DNA of 10,453 bases from Thermoplasmatota archaeon (GTDB taxonomy: Archaea; Thermoplasmatota; Thermoplasmata; GCA-020350865; JAUVCJ01). The stretch's first letter is position 1. Every line of letters starts with the position of its first letter. The notes below the pieces were generated by a model. That model was given only the letters and a program-made list of their open reading frames with translations, was not told the origin of the DNA and searched no databases. The position numbers and the translations under genes are program-made. The stretch is taken from positions 1 through 10,453 of the forward strand of contig JAUVCJ010000063.1 of NCBI GenBank assembly GCA_030595765.1, in the 5' to 3' direction. Positions 1 through 6,989 of this stretch are shown piece by piece.

Positions 1-59
1 TCAACCATTTACAGTTAGGTTCCCCAAAGTTCATATCTGCGCCATTCACTCCAGGCATC

Positions 60-728
60 ATGAACAATGGAGTCAAGATATCACCTTCCATATTGTCAGC
101 GGATTTTTCCAGACTTGGAGAGCATGTTAACGAGGCCAGCAAGGGTGGCGCGGATCTGCTTCACATCGATGTGATGGATGGCCATTTTGTACAGAACATC
201 ACCATCGGCCCCTGTGTCATCAAGAAGCTTAGGTCTTGTGTTGACCTTGAGTTTGATGTTCATCTGATGATTGAGAACCCTGGGCAATATCTAGCCGATT
301 ACAAGGATGCAGGTGCAGACTGGCTTACTGTTCATGTCGAGACCCTTGATCATCTACACGGAACCCTCCAGCAAATAAAGGCACTGGGCATGAAACCTGG
401 AGTATCTTTGAACCCAGCAACGTCCCTAAGCACCATCGAGGAGGTCATGGCAGAAATTGACCTTCTGCTGATCATGACGGTCAACCCCGGATTTGGAGGG
501 CAGAAGTTCATACCTCTACTGGACAAGATAAGGCGTGCAGCTCGTATGAGAGAGGAAGGAGGACATTCTTTTTCGATCATGGTGGATGGTGGGATATGCG
601 TTGACAACATCGCTGAAGTTGTCAAGGCTGGCACTGACATGGTTGTTGCTGGTAGCGCAGTATTTGGTGGTACTGCAAGTGTGGCTGAGAACATACGCGC
701 TCTTAAAAATGCAGCAGGTGGGAATTAA
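60..728 (+). CDS. rpe: Ribulose-phosphate 3-epimerase
   Basis: This protein of 222 residues interconverts D-ribulose 5-phosphate and D-xylulose 5-phosphate, a cytosolic step of the non-oxidative pentose phosphate pathway. The TIM-barrel family motifs are all visible: PSILSADF at residues 9-16, HIDVMDGHF at 35-43 (metal ligands H35 and D37), DVHLM at 66-70 (H68), NPGFGGQKF at 142-150 and VDGGI at 175-179 (D176). Length matches the family. The frame is open to the left window edge, but homologues begin just before KIxPSILSADF, so the ATG at 60 is chosen. No Shine-Dalgarno precedes it; a weak TATA-like TTCATATC about 26 bases upstream would fit a leaderless transcript. Its TAA overlaps the stop of the convergent gene on the minus strand. 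The identification is secure; the start is less so. Confidence 0.95.
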   Translation: MNNGVKISPSILSADFSRLGEHVNEASKGGADLLHIDVMDGHFVQNITIGPCVIKKLRSCVDLEFDVHLMIENPGQYLADYKDAGADWLTVHVETLDHLHGTLQQIKALGMKPGVSLNPATSLSTIEEVMAEIDLLLIMTVNPGFGGQKFIPLLDKIRRAARMREEGGHSFSIMVDGGICVDNIAEVVKAGTDMVVAGSAVFGGTASVAENIRALKNAAGGN

Positions 729-1813
729 TCATCTCTTGCCCATGAAAGTATATTTGTGGCTAGTTGATTGCCTATGCCCTTAATGGAGGTAAGCTCCTCC
801 TTGCTGATGATCGCCAGTTTATTCTTTGAAGTGTAACCGCTTTCATATAGCATCAGCGACAAGGCATACCCCATTCCTTTTATCTGGGCGAACTCCAATA
901 GTATGGGTTCCTTGTCCGAGTCTTCGGTTGATATCATATTCAAGCTTGGGGAGGGCGGAGATAATACACCATTGCTTTGATCAATAGGGCCGGAAATATT
1001 AGAGGTGCTCGATGATCCCATGGAAGTATCATTGGATCCGGTTAGTTCAATATCAGAAGCGGTTTCATTTGGTGATGAGCCAGCTCCAATTGTTGTTTGT
1101 ATGGAGGGCTGTTCATGTTCTTTTTCCCCTTGGGCATTAGGTTTGCTTGCTCCAATAAATTTATCAAACTCATTTTGGATTGAGGTCTCGGTCCCACCCC
1201 AGATCTTTCCAGCTTCCTCTTTGAATTCCTCTTCTATGGAAATGGCTGCTGATATCACTTTCTTGACTGTTTCAAGAGCCTCAGCATAGTCATAGAGCTC
1301 AAGCTGAAGTTTTGCTTCTTCAATACTATCAAGCATGTCATCTTTTCTGGGGTCTGGCCCACCGAATATGGCTCTGACCTTTCTTTCAGCGGCCTCAAGC
1401 GCCTTAGAGACACGCTGATGCTGACCCATTGTTCTCTGGAGCTCTTCTCTGGCAAGTTGCAGGTAGAATAGGGATCTTTCGATCTGGGCATCTTCTCTTG
1501 CAAACGTCACGTTCTCCATCATCGCAGTAGCCTTTTCAGTCAAGGCCCCGATGTCATTGGCCTTGGTATGCATTGCCCTGACCTGTTGAAGCTTGACGGC
1601 AACTAGCTCGACAAGGGAACCGTTGAGAACCTCCTGCCCTCTCTCTGATTCCTTGACAGCTCCGTCCAGGTCTCTTCCTGTCAGTTTCATACGGGCAAGA
1701 TCCAGGATCTCGATGGCGTTTTTGACATCAGCGCCAAAATACCTTGCACTCTCGATACGCAGTTCCAAGGAATTAATGCTCCCGATATCTTTATTTAAAA
1801 TCTCATCATCCAT
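725..1813 (-). CDS. Coiled-coil protein with C-terminal helix-hairpin-helix domain
   Basis: This 362-residue protein is of unknown function. Residues 1-205 are almost wholly helical, charged and heptad-like, with TPR-like or alpha-hairpin segments (for example 21-63 and 159-190, patterned A..L...D...A...). Residues about 221-300 form a low-complexity linker rich in Ser, Asn, Thr and Pro. Residues 303-360 form a double helix-hairpin-helix with hairpin turns KGMG (312-315) and KGIG (345-348), the HHH_5 type that usually contacts the DNA or RNA backbone non-specifically. No catalytic motif is visible. The start ATG at 1813-1811 is supported by GAGG seven bases upstream on the minus strand. It is divergent from the ribosomal operon and convergent with rpe. 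A nucleic-acid-binding scaffold or chromosome-associated protein is my inference; a partner in recombination or repair is equally possible. Confidence 0.8.
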   Translation of the reverse strand: MDDEILNKDIGSINSLELRIESARYFGADVKNAIEILDLARMKLTGRDLDGAVKESERGQEVLNGSLVELVAVKLQQVRAMHTKANDIGALTEKATAMMENVTFAREDAQIERSLFYLQLAREELQRTMGQHQRVSKALEAAERKVRAIFGGPDPRKDDMLDSIEEAKLQLELYDYAEALETVKKVISAAISIEEEFKEEAGKIWGGTETSIQNEFDKFIGASKPNAQGEKEHEQPSIQTTIGAGSSPNETASDIELTGSNDTSMGSSSTSNISGPIDQSNGVLSPPSPSLNMISTEDSDKEPILLEFAQIKGMGYALSLMLYESGYTSKNKLAIISKEELTSIKGIGNQLATNILSWARDD

Positions 1814-1860
1814 TTTAATTCCTCAATTAATGCCTTAGCCAGAGCAGCTCCCAACAACAT
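1795..1860 (-). CDS. Possible 21-residue leader peptide overlapping the HhH gene start
   Basis: A short minus-strand reading frame starts with ATG at 1860-1858, has AGGAA eight bases upstream, and ends with TAA at 1797-1795, 19 bases inside the coiled-coil/HhH gene in another frame. The predicted peptide is hydrophobic then charged (MLLGAALAKALIEELKW...). Translation of it would run through the ribosome binding site of the main gene, so it could couple or attenuate translation. There is no homology support and the promoter position is uncertain, so it may be chance. Confidence 0.2.
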   Translation of the reverse strand: MLLGAALAKALIEELKWMMRF

Positions 1861-1930
1861 GGGTATAGTTCCTAAATAAGTGATGGAAGCCTTAATATTT
1901 GTGGTGTCTCTAAAATGGTCTGGCCAAACG

Positions 1931-1938
1931 TTTATAAA
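1931..1938. promoter_or_regulatory. Palindromic archaeal TATA box, divergent promoter region
   Basis: TTTATAAA is a strong archaeal TATA box preceded on the plus strand by an A-rich BRE-like stretch (CCAAACG). On the plus strand it predicts a transcription start near 1958-1962, giving a leader of about 50 bases for the ribosomal-protein operon. The box is a perfect palindrome, so it could also fire toward the minus-strand HhH gene, with a leader near 95 bases. A second minus-strand candidate is TTATTTAG at about 1873-1881. A weak stem CCCAA (1961-1965) / TTGGG (1986-1990) lies in the plus-strand leader. Confidence 0.65.
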
Positions 1939-2011
1939 CCCGCTTGCAATCCCAGAATATCCCAATGACATATGAAGCATTCCATTTGGGGTGCAGATTG
2001 GAGGAATTAAC

Positions 2012-2383
2012 TTGGCAAACCCAATATACGTAAGATTTGAGATGCCCAAAGAACTGATGAACCATACCTATGAGGCTGTGGAAGTAGCACGCGATACAGG
2101 GAAGGTTCGCAAGGGTGTCAATGAAGTAACTAAGCTTGTAGAACGCGGTCAGGCAAAACTTGTTGTTGTTGCCATGGACGTCCAACCACCTGAGATACTG
2201 GCTCATATCCCAATGCTTTGTGAGGAAAAGAACACACCGTTCTCATACGTTGCAAGCAAGCAGGAGTTAGGAGTAGCTGCAGGCCTTAAGGTGCCTACCT
2301 CGGCAATTGCAGTCATTGATGCTGGCAAGGGCAAGCAGAAGATCGATGAGCTTGCTGCTAAACTTAGCGAGCTTGCCAAGTAG
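2012..2383 (+). CDS. rpl7ae: Ribosomal protein L7Ae (kink-turn RNA-binding)
   Basis: L7Ae is part of the large subunit and, by family knowledge, also binds kink-turns in box C/D and H/ACA guide RNPs and archaeal RNase P. From the TTG at 2012 the product is 123 residues, the usual archaeal length, beginning MANPIYVRFEMP. The RNA-binding signature GVNEVTKLVERG sits at 35-46, followed by KLVVVAMDVQPPEI and SKQELGVAAG. The TTG start is chosen because GGAGG at 2000-2004 lies seven bases before it; an in-frame GTG at 1991 would add seven residues that homologues lack and would put the ribosome binding site inside the gene. First gene of the operon with rps28e, rpl24e and ndk. L7Ae autoregulation through a leader kink-turn is known in other archaea, but I see no convincing one here. 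Confidence 0.95.
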   Translation: MANPIYVRFEMPKELMNHTYEAVEVARDTGKVRKGVNEVTKLVERGQAKLVVVAMDVQPPEILAHIPMLCEEKNTPFSYVASKQELGVAAGLKVPTSAIAVIDAGKGKQKIDELAAKLSELAK

Positions 2384-2394
2384 AGGGTGCTCAA

Positions 2395-2601
2395 ATGGTG
2401 GACGGTATTCCGGCTGAGGTTGTGGAGCTCATAGGCAGAACCGGCATGACTGGCGAGGCCTATCAAGTTAAGGTTCGTGTACTTGACGGGCGCGACAAAG
2501 GCCGAATTATTACAAGGAATGTCAAAGGCCCCATCCAGATGGGTGACATTCTGATGCTTAGAGAGACAGCTCGCGAGGCTAGGAAGCTCAGCATAAAGTA
2601 G
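2395..2601 (+). CDS. rps28e: Ribosomal protein S28e
   Basis: Small-subunit protein of 68 residues, an OB-fold type protein found in archaea and eukaryotes and located near the mRNA exit and E site. The sequence is diagnostic: EVVELIGRTGMTGE near the N-terminus, KVRVLDGRDKGRIITRNVKGPI in the middle and the family ending LMLRETAREARKL. It begins 11 bases after the rpl7ae stop, with GAGGGTG directly behind that stop acting as the ribosome binding site. Position between L7Ae and L24e matches the widespread archaeal gene order. No anomaly seen. Confidence 0.97.
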   Translation: MVDGIPAEVVELIGRTGMTGEAYQVKVRVLDGRDKGRIITRNVKGPIQMGDILMLRETAREARKLSIK

Positions 2602-2610
2602 GTGATTACA

Positions 2611-3105
2611 ATGGTAGAACGCCGAACCTGCGCTTTTTGTGGGAATGAGATAGAACCTGGAACTGGAAAATTATACGTAAAAAAGGATGGTTCCACCCTC
2701 CAATTCTGCAAGAATAAGTGCCAGAAGAACATGATCAAGCTTAAAAGAACACCTCGCAAGACAAACTGGACCCGTGCATTCATGTTGGAAAAGGATGCCG
2801 CTAGACCAGCAAAGGACACCACCGATAAGGATAAAAAGGCAGACAAGAAGAAAGCCAAGAAAAAGTCCGATGCAGCCCCTGAGAAAGAAAAACAGGAATC
2901 CAAGCCTGCGAAGAAGACCAAGGGCAAGGCCAAGAAAACTCCAGCATCACCAAAGAAGGATGCATCTAAAAAGAAAGAACCCTCCAAGAAAGATTCTTCC
3001 AAGAAAGACTCTTCCAAGAAAGAGACTTCTAAGAAGGATTCTTCCAAAAAAGATTCTTCCAAGAAAAAGGCTGACTCCAAAAAGGATAAGAAGAAGGAGG
3101 AGTAA
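2611..3105 (+). CDS. rpl24e: Ribosomal protein L24e with long lysine-rich C-terminal extension
   Basis: Large-subunit protein. The N-terminal ~60 residues are a complete L24e domain with a zinc knuckle: C7, C10, C33 and C37 (CxxC ... CxxxC). Archaeal L24e is normally about 60-70 residues; here it is 164, because residues ~65-164 form a highly basic tail of Lys with Ser, Asp, Glu, Ala and Pro. From about residue 118 it becomes tandem pentapeptides of the KKDSS type. ATG 2611 is preferred over the in-frame GTG at 2602, because AGGTGA at 2600-2605 is well placed for 2611 and homologues begin MVxRxxCxFCG. The tail resembles eukaryotic-style basic ribosomal extensions and is probably disordered and rRNA-contacting (inference). 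The core identification is secure; the role of the tail is unknown. Confidence 0.95.
   Translation: MVERRTCAFCGNEIEPGTGKLYVKKDGSTLQFCKNKCQKNMIKLKRTPRKTNWTRAFMLEKDAARPAKDTTDKDKKADKKKAKKKSDAAPEKEKQESKPAKKTKGKAKKTPASPKKDASKKKEPSKKDSSKKDSSKKETSKKDSSKKDSSKKKADSKKDKKKEE
2985..3064 (+). repeat. 15-bp tandem coding repeats (KKDSS) in the L24e tail
   Basis: About five consecutive units of 15 bases, consensus AAGAAAGAYTCTTCC, encode KKDSS, KKDSS, KKETS, KKDSS and KKDSS. Looser six-residue units (KKKEPS, KKKADS) flank them. Units differ mostly at third positions, so the array is conserved at protein level rather than freshly duplicated. Confidence 0.85.
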
Positions 3106-3108
3106 CTC

Positions 3109-3561
3109 TTGCGAGAGAGAACATTCGTTATGCTCAAGCCAGATGCTGTACAGCGATGTCTCATGGGAAATATCGTATCTCGTCTTGAAAATCGAGGCCT
3201 TAAAACTGTAGCTATGAAGTTTCTGGTTCTAAGCGAAGCTCAGGCAGCAGAGCATTACGCCGAACATGTAGGAAAACCATTTTATCCAGGGCTTCTCGAA
3301 TACATCAGGTCTGGTCCGGTGCTGGCCATGGTATGGGAAGGAGATAACGCAGTCAATGTTGCACGTCAGGTCATGGGAGACACCAGGCCTTTTGAAGCAG
3401 GTCCGGGCACTGTTCGTGGAGACTTCGGACTTGAAATAGGGCGCAACATCGTTCACGGTGCTGACAAGGTCGAAAGCGCACAAAGGGAGATGGCTATATA
3501 CTTTTCGCCTGAAGAGCTTGTCAACTGGACCCGCATTGATGATAAATGGCTTTATGAATGA
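3109..3561 (+). CDS. ndk: Nucleoside diphosphate kinase
   Basis: Transfers the gamma phosphate of ATP to NDPs through a phosphohistidine, balancing NTP pools in the cytosol. At 150 residues it has the standard length. Visible motifs: FVMLKPDAV (K10), Y50, R86, T92, R103, N113 and the catalytic histidine H116 in NIVHGAD. The family motif is usually NxxHGSDS, and here Ala and Lys replace the two serines, which archaeal members sometimes vary. The start is TTG at 3109, eight bases after GGAGG at 3096-3100, which lies inside the end of rpl24e; only three bases separate the genes, so translation is probably coupled. Linkage of ndk to L24e is a conserved archaeal arrangement. The translation factor aIF2 gene that often follows is not here; an acyl-CoA synthetase gene follows after a gap instead. 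Confidence 0.97.
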   Translation: MRERTFVMLKPDAVQRCLMGNIVSRLENRGLKTVAMKFLVLSEAQAAEHYAEHVGKPFYPGLLEYIRSGPVLAMVWEGDNAVNVARQVMGDTRPFEAGPGTVRGDFGLEIGRNIVHGADKVESAQREMAIYFSPEELVNWTRIDDKWLYE

Positions 3562-3582
3562 GTAAGATCTCCAGGCAGGCAG

Positions 3583-3597
3583 CACTTGGATCAAGTG
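3583..3597. other. Perfect inverted repeat after ndk
   Basis: CACTTG (3583-3588) and CAAGTG (3592-3597) are separated by GAT; A-T and G-T pairs can extend it by two. It sits 21 bases after the ndk stop. No T-run follows, so it may be a weak terminator aid, an mRNA 3' end structure or chance. Confidence 0.3.
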
Positions 3598-3637
3598 TTC
3601 TGGATGTAACACATTCCCCACTCCAACCTTCGTCAAT

Positions 3638-3648
3638 CTAATATATGG
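3638..3648 (+). promoter_or_regulatory. TATA box for the acd operon
   Basis: CTAATATATGG is a good archaeal TATA element. Its centre lies about 27 bases before the ATG at 3670, which is the usual TATA-to-start-site distance. There is no Shine-Dalgarno before that ATG. Together these predict a leaderless or nearly leaderless mRNA and a promoter separate from the ribosomal operon. Confidence 0.6.
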
Positions 3649-3669
3649 GAGTGTCTTACACGTAGCTGA

Positions 3670-5949
3670 ATGGTCAACGTTGTCAAACCCAAACCCGACT
3701 TGAATCTGCTGTTCAAGCCAAGAGGCATAGCAATAGTTGGTGCCTCACACACGGAAGGTAAGATCGGACATACCATTGTAGCCAACATTGTTTCAAACGG
3801 CTATTCAGGCGGGATATATCCTATCAATCCAAGGCCAGGCGTGATCGTGGGGCATAAGGCCTTTCAAAGTGTGGAGGGCATCCAGGCCGATATCGATCTT
3901 GGGATCATTTCCGTACCTGCTCGTTTTGTGAAAGAAAGCATAGAGGATTGCGGCAGGGCAGGTGTCAAGTTCATAGTGATAATCAGCTCTGGTTTTGGAG
4001 AGGTTGGAAAAGCCGCCTTGGAAAGAGAGCTTGTGACTGTTGCGCATTCCTATGGGATGCGTATCTTGGGGCCAAACATTTTTGGCATAGTCTACACCCC
4101 CTTTAACCTCAATGCGACCTTTGGGCCTGCTGATATTAGACCTGGCAATGTCGGCCTGATAAGCCAGAGCGGGGCTTTGGGCATCGCACTCATGGGGAAG
4201 ACTATTGTGGATAAACTCGGGCTTTCCACCATTGTGAGCCTCGGAAACAAGTCCGACCTGAACGAGGAGGAACTGCTTGAATACCTCGACAAGGACCCAA
4301 ACACAAAGGTTGTCCTGATATATATGGAGGGCACAAAGACTGGCAGAGACCTGATAGCTCTGGCAAGGGACGTGGTCAAAAGAACCCCTGTGGTCGTCAT
4401 CAAATCCGGTTCTTCAAAAAGGGGAGCAAAGGCCGCAGCATCTCATACCGGATCGCTGGCTGGGTCGGATAGGGTATTCGAATCTGCTTTCGAACAGGCA
4501 GGCCTATTGCGAGCTCATACACTTGAAGAGGCATTCAATTGGGTACGTGTTTTTGCAACAGGCGCCATACCTAAGGGAGATAGGATACTAATCCTCACAG
4601 ATGGTGGTGGTGTGGGTGTTATGGCAACTGATGCCTGCGAAAGGCATGAAGTGGAGTTAATATCGGATTACCAGTATCTAAATGATGTATTTGGAGGGAT
4701 TGTTCCTGAATTTGGAAGCACCAAGAACCCTATTGACCTTACAGGCCAGAGAGGCGATGATGCCTACCTTGAAGCACTTGAGGCCTCTCTCAAGGCGGAA
4801 AAGTTTGATGGTGTCATTGCACTATATTGTGAGAATGCCCAGTCAAAGGTCGTGGAGCTTTCAGGCAGGATAATCGAATTGCTCGCCAGACTGGACAATT
4901 CAAAACCGCTGACCTTCGCCTTCATAGGGGGTAAACAGACCCAAGTTGCGCTCGACATCCTTCATGAAAATCATGTGGCGGCTTACGATCATCCAGATGA
5001 GGCAGTCTCATCCATGGGCGCCTTGATGAGATGGATGAGGATGACACAGAAACCAAACCAGCCAGGTATAGCCCTCGATTTTAATAGAGAGAGAGTTATG
5101 GATATCATATCAAATGCAAGGAGCCAGGGTAGAGAACAGTTGTTAGAGACCGAGGCCAAGAGCATTTTTGAGGAAATAGGCCTCAGTGTACCAAAATCCA
5201 TGCTTGCTAGAAATTTTGAGGAATGCCTGGACTTTTCTGACCAGATCGGTTACCCTATCGTGATAAAGATCGCATCTCCGGACATCATTCACAAGACAGA
5301 GGCTGGTGGTATCCGATTGGACCTGCAAACCAGAGCCGAGGTTGAGAATGCCTATCGAACCATGATGAGCAACATCACTGCCCGGTATCCCAAGGCAAGG
5401 ATCGATGGCGTGGTCGTCAATGAGCTGGTCCCAAAAGGTGTGGAAACAATCGTCGGCAGCACCACGGACCCAAGTTTCGGGCCTGTTGTGATGTTTGGCC
5501 TTGGTGGTATCTATGTTGAAGTGCTCAAAGACGTGGTGTTCAGGGTTGCTCCTATCAACCACACTGAAGCCAGAAGCATGGTTCGCTCCATCCACACATT
5601 CCCCCTACTCTACGGTGCACGAGGGGAGAAAGTTAAGGACATCGAGGCTATTGCAGATGCTCTCACCAGGATAAGCCAGCTGATATGTGAGGTCCCAGAC
5701 ATTGCAGAGCTTGACATAAACCCAATGACCGCACTGGATCAGGGGAAGGGTTGCAAGGTCGTTGATGCTCGGATCACGCTTACACACAAGGAAAGTAGTA
5801 CTCATTCTCACCAGAATTGCGATACGCTAATTCCAAAGGAGAGCTCCAATCGTTCTCATAAGGATAATGAGAGTGTATCCGAAAGAGAATGTGATGCTTT
5901 TGTTCAAGGATATTTGAATTCACTCAATTTGCAGGAGGAGGGAAAATGA
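3670..5949 (+). CDS. acd: Acetate-CoA ligase (ADP-forming), fused alpha-beta, with extra tail
   Basis: The enzyme converts acyl-CoA + ADP + Pi to acid + CoA + ATP, conserving energy in archaeal fermentation; it can also run in reverse. Order: CoA-binding Rossmann domain from about residue 10 (GIAIVGAS), succinyl-CoA synthetase-like domains with GFGEVG, then the catalytic histidine H259 in SHTGSLAG, then from about residue 485 an ATP-grasp beta part with the second phospho-accepting histidine H541 in IIHKTEAGG and the ending AELDINPM. Fused forms are about 690-710 residues; this one is 759. Residues ~704-759 are a hydrophilic tail with two copies of a KESSxxSHxxx unit (707-717, 723-733) and a helical end. 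The first gene of a two-gene operon, it overlaps the next by four bases. The substrate (acetyl-, aryl- or branched acyl-CoA) cannot be told from sequence, so acd is a family-level symbol. Confidence 0.93.
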   Translation: MVNVVKPKPDLNLLFKPRGIAIVGASHTEGKIGHTIVANIVSNGYSGGIYPINPRPGVIVGHKAFQSVEGIQADIDLGIISVPARFVKESIEDCGRAGVKFIVIISSGFGEVGKAALERELVTVAHSYGMRILGPNIFGIVYTPFNLNATFGPADIRPGNVGLISQSGALGIALMGKTIVDKLGLSTIVSLGNKSDLNEEELLEYLDKDPNTKVVLIYMEGTKTGRDLIALARDVVKRTPVVVIKSGSSKRGAKAAASHTGSLAGSDRVFESAFEQAGLLRAHTLEEAFNWVRVFATGAIPKGDRILILTDGGGVGVMATDACERHEVELISDYQYLNDVFGGIVPEFGSTKNPIDLTGQRGDDAYLEALEASLKAEKFDGVIALYCENAQSKVVELSGRIIELLARLDNSKPLTFAFIGGKQTQVALDILHENHVAAYDHPDEAVSSMGALMRWMRMTQKPNQPGIALDFNRERVMDIISNARSQGREQLLETEAKSIFEEIGLSVPKSMLARNFEECLDFSDQIGYPIVIKIASPDIIHKTEAGGIRLDLQTRAEVENAYRTMMSNITARYPKARIDGVVVNELVPKGVETIVGSTTDPSFGPVVMFGLGGIYVEVLKDVVFRVAPINHTEARSMVRSIHTFPLLYGARGEKVKDIEAIADALTRISQLICEVPDIAELDINPMTALDQGKGCKVVDARITLTHKESSTHSHQNCDTLIPKESSNRSHKDNESVSERECDAFVQGYLNSLNLQEEGK

Positions 5950-6989
5950 AACCCATAATAATAACCTCGACCAGGACACACGCAGGAAAGACTACCATCG
6001 GAGCCGGACTGGTTCTGAATGCAGGAGATAGAAAGCTAGGTTACTTCAAACCATTCGGAGATACTGTGGTTCAGGAAGAGGACAAGGTATATGATTCGGA
6101 TGCTCAACTTTTCAAACAGCTTCTTGACCTTGACAAGGATGCCCACGACCTGTCAATGCTTTTCGATTATCCCGGCATGCTACACGAGATCAAAGGCAGG
6201 AGCCTTGCTGATGAGTTCGAGGAGAACGTTAGGGCACTTGGAGTGTCTGTTGATGTCCTGCTGATAGAGACCGCCCGTAACTTCACCTACGGCGCTTACA
6301 AGGGTATCGATGTCAATTCATTTTTGGGTATGATCAACGCCGACATTCTTCTTGTAGCTGATGGCAGTGCATCACTGATCGTGGACAAATGTTTGGCAGC
6401 CACCAAGTATCTGGGTCAGAAAGCAGAAGGGCATATTCATGTGGTGATCAACAAGGCCAAGCCCGAAGATATCGGAGAGATAAAGTCCCAGGCCATCCCC
6501 ATACTTGAAAAACTGGGAATTTCAGTACTAGGTGTCCTGCCAATGGACAATAGGATCCAGCGCCAATCAATGGAGCATATCGCAGACAAGCTCAATGCCA
6601 AGGTCGTAGCAGGATGTGGGGGCATCGACAACATCTTCGATCGCATCCTGGTTGGTGCCATGACAGCAGAGACCACTATCAAGCTCCCGTTGTTCCATCA
6701 GCCCCACAAGCTCCTCATCACCGGCGGCGACCGCTCTGACATGATACTGGCAGGTCTGGAAACAGATTCCGCAGGCCTGGTGCTCACTGGCAACATCCTA
6801 CCACACAAACGAATTCTTGCAGTAGCCGACGACGTTGGCATACCTGTCCTTTCGGTCCCAACCGACACATACGACACAGCCAACGAGGTCGAGGCCATCC
6901 AGGCAGAATTGGAGGCTGACGACAAAGAAAAACTGGCGGCAGTCAAGGAACTGGTTGGCGGGCTGGATCTGGGACGGCTGTTTGGTTGA
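5946..6989 (+). CDS. BioD-like P-loop protein with C-terminal DRTGG domain
   Basis: This 347-residue protein resembles the non-catalytic N-terminal part of long bacterial phosphotransacetylases. The N-terminal half is a dethiobiotin-synthetase-like P-loop NTPase with Walker A STRTHAGKTT at residues 8-17 (K15, T16), LLIETARN and the NKA base-recognition element. The C-terminal part (about 225-335) is a DRTGG-type domain with ITGGDRSD at 258-265. No phosphotransacetylase catalytic domain follows, so it is not an acetyltransferase despite frequent database naming. ATG 5946 overlaps the acd stop (ATGA) and is preceded by GGAGGAGGG, implying translational coupling. The usual pairing of such proteins with ACD suggests a regulatory or allosteric partner, perhaps sensing a nucleotide; this is inference. 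A decayed copy of its last ~45 codons lies at 9184-9331. Confidence 0.85.
   Translation: MKPIIITSTRTHAGKTTIGAGLVLNAGDRKLGYFKPFGDTVVQEEDKVYDSDAQLFKQLLDLDKDAHDLSMLFDYPGMLHEIKGRSLADEFEENVRALGVSVDVLLIETARNFTYGAYKGIDVNSFLGMINADILLVADGSASLIVDKCLAATKYLGQKAEGHIHVVINKAKPEDIGEIKSQAIPILEKLGISVLGVLPMDNRIQRQSMEHIADKLNAKVVAGCGGIDNIFDRILVGAMTAETTIKLPLFHQPHKLLITGGDRSDMILAGLETDSAGLVLTGNILPHKRILAVADDVGIPVLSVPTDTYDTANEVEAIQAELEADDKEKLAAVKELVGGLDLGRLFG

Noticed and set aside
1..61. Minus-strand frame starting MMPGVNGADMNFGEP and running off the left edge, and the plus-strand frame open upstream of rpe
   Set aside because: Too short to support a gene; a divergent start overlapping the rpe ATG is improbable and there is no ribosome binding site. 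The plus extension is not seen in RPE homologues.
350..694. Minus-strand 114-codon frame inside rpe
   Set aside because: It is the antisense shadow of a well-conserved gene.
1861..2049. Extension of the minus-strand leader frame to 84 codons across the rpl7ae start
   Set aside because: It overlaps the L7Ae coding start and the promoter and lacks family features; only the last 21 codons have a plausible start.
2985..3064. CRISPR-like regular repeats
   Set aside because: The 15-bp units are contiguous, coding and without spacers.
2463..3164. Long minus-strand reading frame of 233 codons opposite S28e and L24e
   Set aside because: Its Phe/Leu/Ser/Glu repeats are the antisense of the KKDSS-coding repeats; the plus strand is the real gene.
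2774..3211. Plus-strand Arg/Lys-rich reading frame within L24e and ndk
   Set aside because: It is the shifted frame of the lysine-rich tail and has no ribosome binding site or family features.
5946..6989. Annotation of this gene as a phosphotransacetylase, dethiobiotin synthase or cobyrinate synthase
   Set aside because: The catalytic phosphotransacetylase domain is absent, and the DRTGG half and acd linkage do not fit biotin or cobalamin synthesis.
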